Assembly (NCBI GenBank): GCA_920105625.2 | Contig: OV050030.1 | Coordinates: 215,434,325 to 215,498,324 of the forward strand | Direction: 5' to 3' | From: Clusia tigrina | Lineage: Eukaryota; Arthropoda; Insecta; Diptera; Clusiidae | Length of the DNA: 64,000 nucleotides | Part shown: positions 63,367 to 64,000 of the stretch, piece by piece | Position numbering within the stretch: the stretch's first letter is position 1 | Layout of the letters: the number at the start of each line of letters is the position of its first letter | Position numbers and translations under genes: made by a program | Notes under the pieces: generated by a model | Database searches by the model: none | Told to the model about the DNA's origin: nothing | The model's input: only the letters and a program-made list of their open reading frames with translations

Positions 63367-64000
63367 AACACTAATGAAACTTCAAATGGCCCTAACTTCT
63401 ATACGGTGCTTCCTACACTTATCAAACTTTTCAACATTCAAATGCTTGTAACTTCTTACTGGCGAGTCATAAAACCTTGAAATTTGGTGACAATAAAGTA
63501 CTCGAGCCTCTTGTCAATTAAAGATATCGCTCATAGCTAGGCTACCCTTGACTCCAAAATAAAACACTGATATAACTTCAAATCGCCCTATCTTCTACAC
63601 TGTACGTCCTACACCTATCAAAGTTTGCGACATTCAAATGCTTGTAACTTTTTACTGGAGCGTCATAAAACCTTGAAATTTTGTGACAATAAAGTACTCG
63701 AGCCTCTTATCAATTTAAGCTATCGCTCATAGCTATGCTACCCTTGAGTCCCAAATCAAACAGTGATAAAACTTCAAATGGCCCTAACTTCTATACGGTG
63801 CGTCCTATACCAATCAAAGTTTGCAACAATCAAATGCGTGTAACTTTTAGTGGAGCTTAATAAAATCTTGAAATTTTGTGACAATAAAGTACTCGAGCCT
63901 CTTGTCAATTTAAGCTTTCGCTCATAGCTACCCTTGAGTCCCAAATCAAACTCAGATAAAACTTCAAATGGCCCTAACTTCTATACGGTGCGTCCTATAC
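63367..64000. repeat. Tandem HOR, 1393 bp, partial copy 3, cut by window end
   Basis: Identical to copy 2 as far as I compared it (634 bp), including GGTGCTTCC and GCTAGGCTACCC. The array evidently continues past the window. Confidence 0.9.

Larger units (their letters stand above)
1..64000. repeat. Satellite DNA array, ~196-bp monomer, entire window
   Basis: The motif CAATCAAATGCTTGTAAC recurs about every 196 bases from the first base to the last (starts at 1, 197, 393, 588, 780, 975 and so on). I found no interruption by unrelated sequence and no monomer in reverse orientation. Fixed landmarks in order are CAATCAAATG, a TTTTTACTGGAGCGTCAT segment, TTGAAATTTTGTGACAATAA, a GTACTCGAGCC segment, AGCTATCGCTCATAGCT, CCCTTGAGTCCCAAATCAAA, CTTCAAATGGCCCTAACTTC and ACGGTGCGTCC. 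Long homogeneous tandem arrays of this unit size are typical of eukaryotic centromeric or pericentromeric satellites; that location is inference. Species unknown. No gene, tRNA, rRNA, CRISPR array or transposon is visible. Confidence 0.98.
38901..64000. repeat. Right domain of the array (long, short and 5/10-bp-deleted monomers)
   Basis: This domain is marked by the long monomer with GAGTCCCGAGCCTC (first near 39.7 kb), the short monomer with GTGACAATTTAAGC (from 44.45 kb), GCTCATAGCTACCCTTGAG (5-bp deletion, occasional from 34.26 kb) and GGAGCCTTGAAATTTGG (10-bp deletion). TTTTATACGGAGCATCC recurs about ten times between 49.4 and 63.0 kb. Tandem HORs are tightly packed here (1613, 2333, 1383 and 1393 bp) and adjacent copies look almost identical, so this appears to be the most recently homogenised part of the window. 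Confidence 0.7.

Noticed and set aside
1..64000. CRISPR-like regular repeats
   Set aside because: The repeats are 196 bp, contiguous and have no unique spacers; this is satellite structure.
1..64000. Self-cleaving hammerhead ribozyme, known in some animal satellites
   Set aside because: CTGATAAAAC resembles the CTGATGA core and some monomers have CGAAAC downstream, but the core is wrong in nearly all copies and the sequence between does not form stem II. The minus strand shows no better match.
1..64000. CENP-B box
   Set aside because: No segment matches the TTCG-N4-A-N2-CGGG core; the closest, TTCGCTCATAGCTAC, lacks CGGG.
1..64000. RNA polymerase III promoter, suggested by ACTCGAGCC (B-box-like) and the TTTTT tract (terminator-like)
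   Set aside because: Only the TCGANNC core of a B box is matched, no convincing A box lies at a suitable distance upstream, and the T5 tract occurs in an AT-rich repeat by composition. A tRNA-derived SINE origin is not supported.
1..64000. Telomeric or simple-sequence repeat
   Set aside because: No short-unit tandem repeat of telomere type is present; the smallest repeating unit is the monomer.
1..64000. Ten-base phasing of A/T tracts in the monomer as a nucleosome-positioning signal
   Set aside because: A/T tracts near monomer positions 38, 48 and 60 and near 128, 139, 147 and 157 are roughly ten apart, but other tracts do not fit and no statistic could be computed.
1..64000. LTR, terminal inverted repeats or target-site duplications of a mobile element spreading the repeat
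   Set aside because: Edges of duplicated blocks fall inside identical satellite monomers, with no element ends or flanking duplications.

Overview
The whole 64-kb window is one uninterrupted block of tandemly repeated satellite DNA. I see no protein-coding gene, no RNA gene, no transposon and no unique sequence. The repeat unit is about 196 bp. A near-consensus monomer counted by hand at 50833-51028 has about 38% G+C, with roughly 47 C and 27 G on the plus strand. At that spacing the window holds about 335 monomers, all head to tail in the same orientation, and the array runs off both ends. This organisation points to a eukaryotic chromosome, probably centromeric, pericentromeric or other constitutive heterochromatin. 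I cannot name the species or clade. CpG is only mildly below expectation in the consensus (5 seen, about 6.5 expected), which argues weakly against a heavily CpG-methylated genome.

Monomers differ by point changes and by a small set of recurrent indel alleles: 4-, 5-, 9-, 10-, 23-, 24- and about 32-bp deletions and a 51-bp net partial duplication. These alleles act as barcodes and show a second level of organisation, higher-order repeats (HORs). Tandem HORs with hand-counted periods are: 1737 bp (13091-16564), 1747 bp (18018 to about 22090), 579 bp (24851-26008), 1755 bp (30509 to about 34205), 1613 bp (41151-44376), 2333 bp (51114-55479), 1383 bp (57181-59946) and 1393 bp (60581 to the window end). 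Further copies lie apart, at spacings of 1743, 2151, 2879, 4856-5052, 5055, 5191, 5960, 6008-6397, 8310 and 12982 bp. Several HOR lengths equal whole monomers plus or minus the known indel alleles, for example 1737 = 9x196 - 3x9 and 1393 = 7x196 + 51 - 24 - 6. Where two HOR copies differ by large indels, the difference is again one to three whole monomers.

Region by region: 1 to about 23.4 kb (left domain) carries monomers with a GATATATACC motif, a 4-bp-deleted A type and a 9-bp-deleted C type. About 23.4-38.9 kb (middle domain) is built from a 3.46-kb family and its deleted derivatives. About 38.9-64 kb (right domain) is dominated by alleles rare or absent on the left: a 247-bp long monomer, a 172-bp short monomer, and 5-bp and 10-bp deletions. 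The youngest-looking expansion, 1393-bp units with no difference noticed between copies 2 and 3, lies at the right edge.

Nothing here works as a gene system. The content worth attention is the record of unequal exchange, slippage and segment shuffling in a large satellite, and a short inverted repeat (AGCTAT-5 nt-ATAGCT) retained in most monomers. All coordinates, offsets and lengths were read by eye; block edges are good to a few tens of bases unless described as exact.
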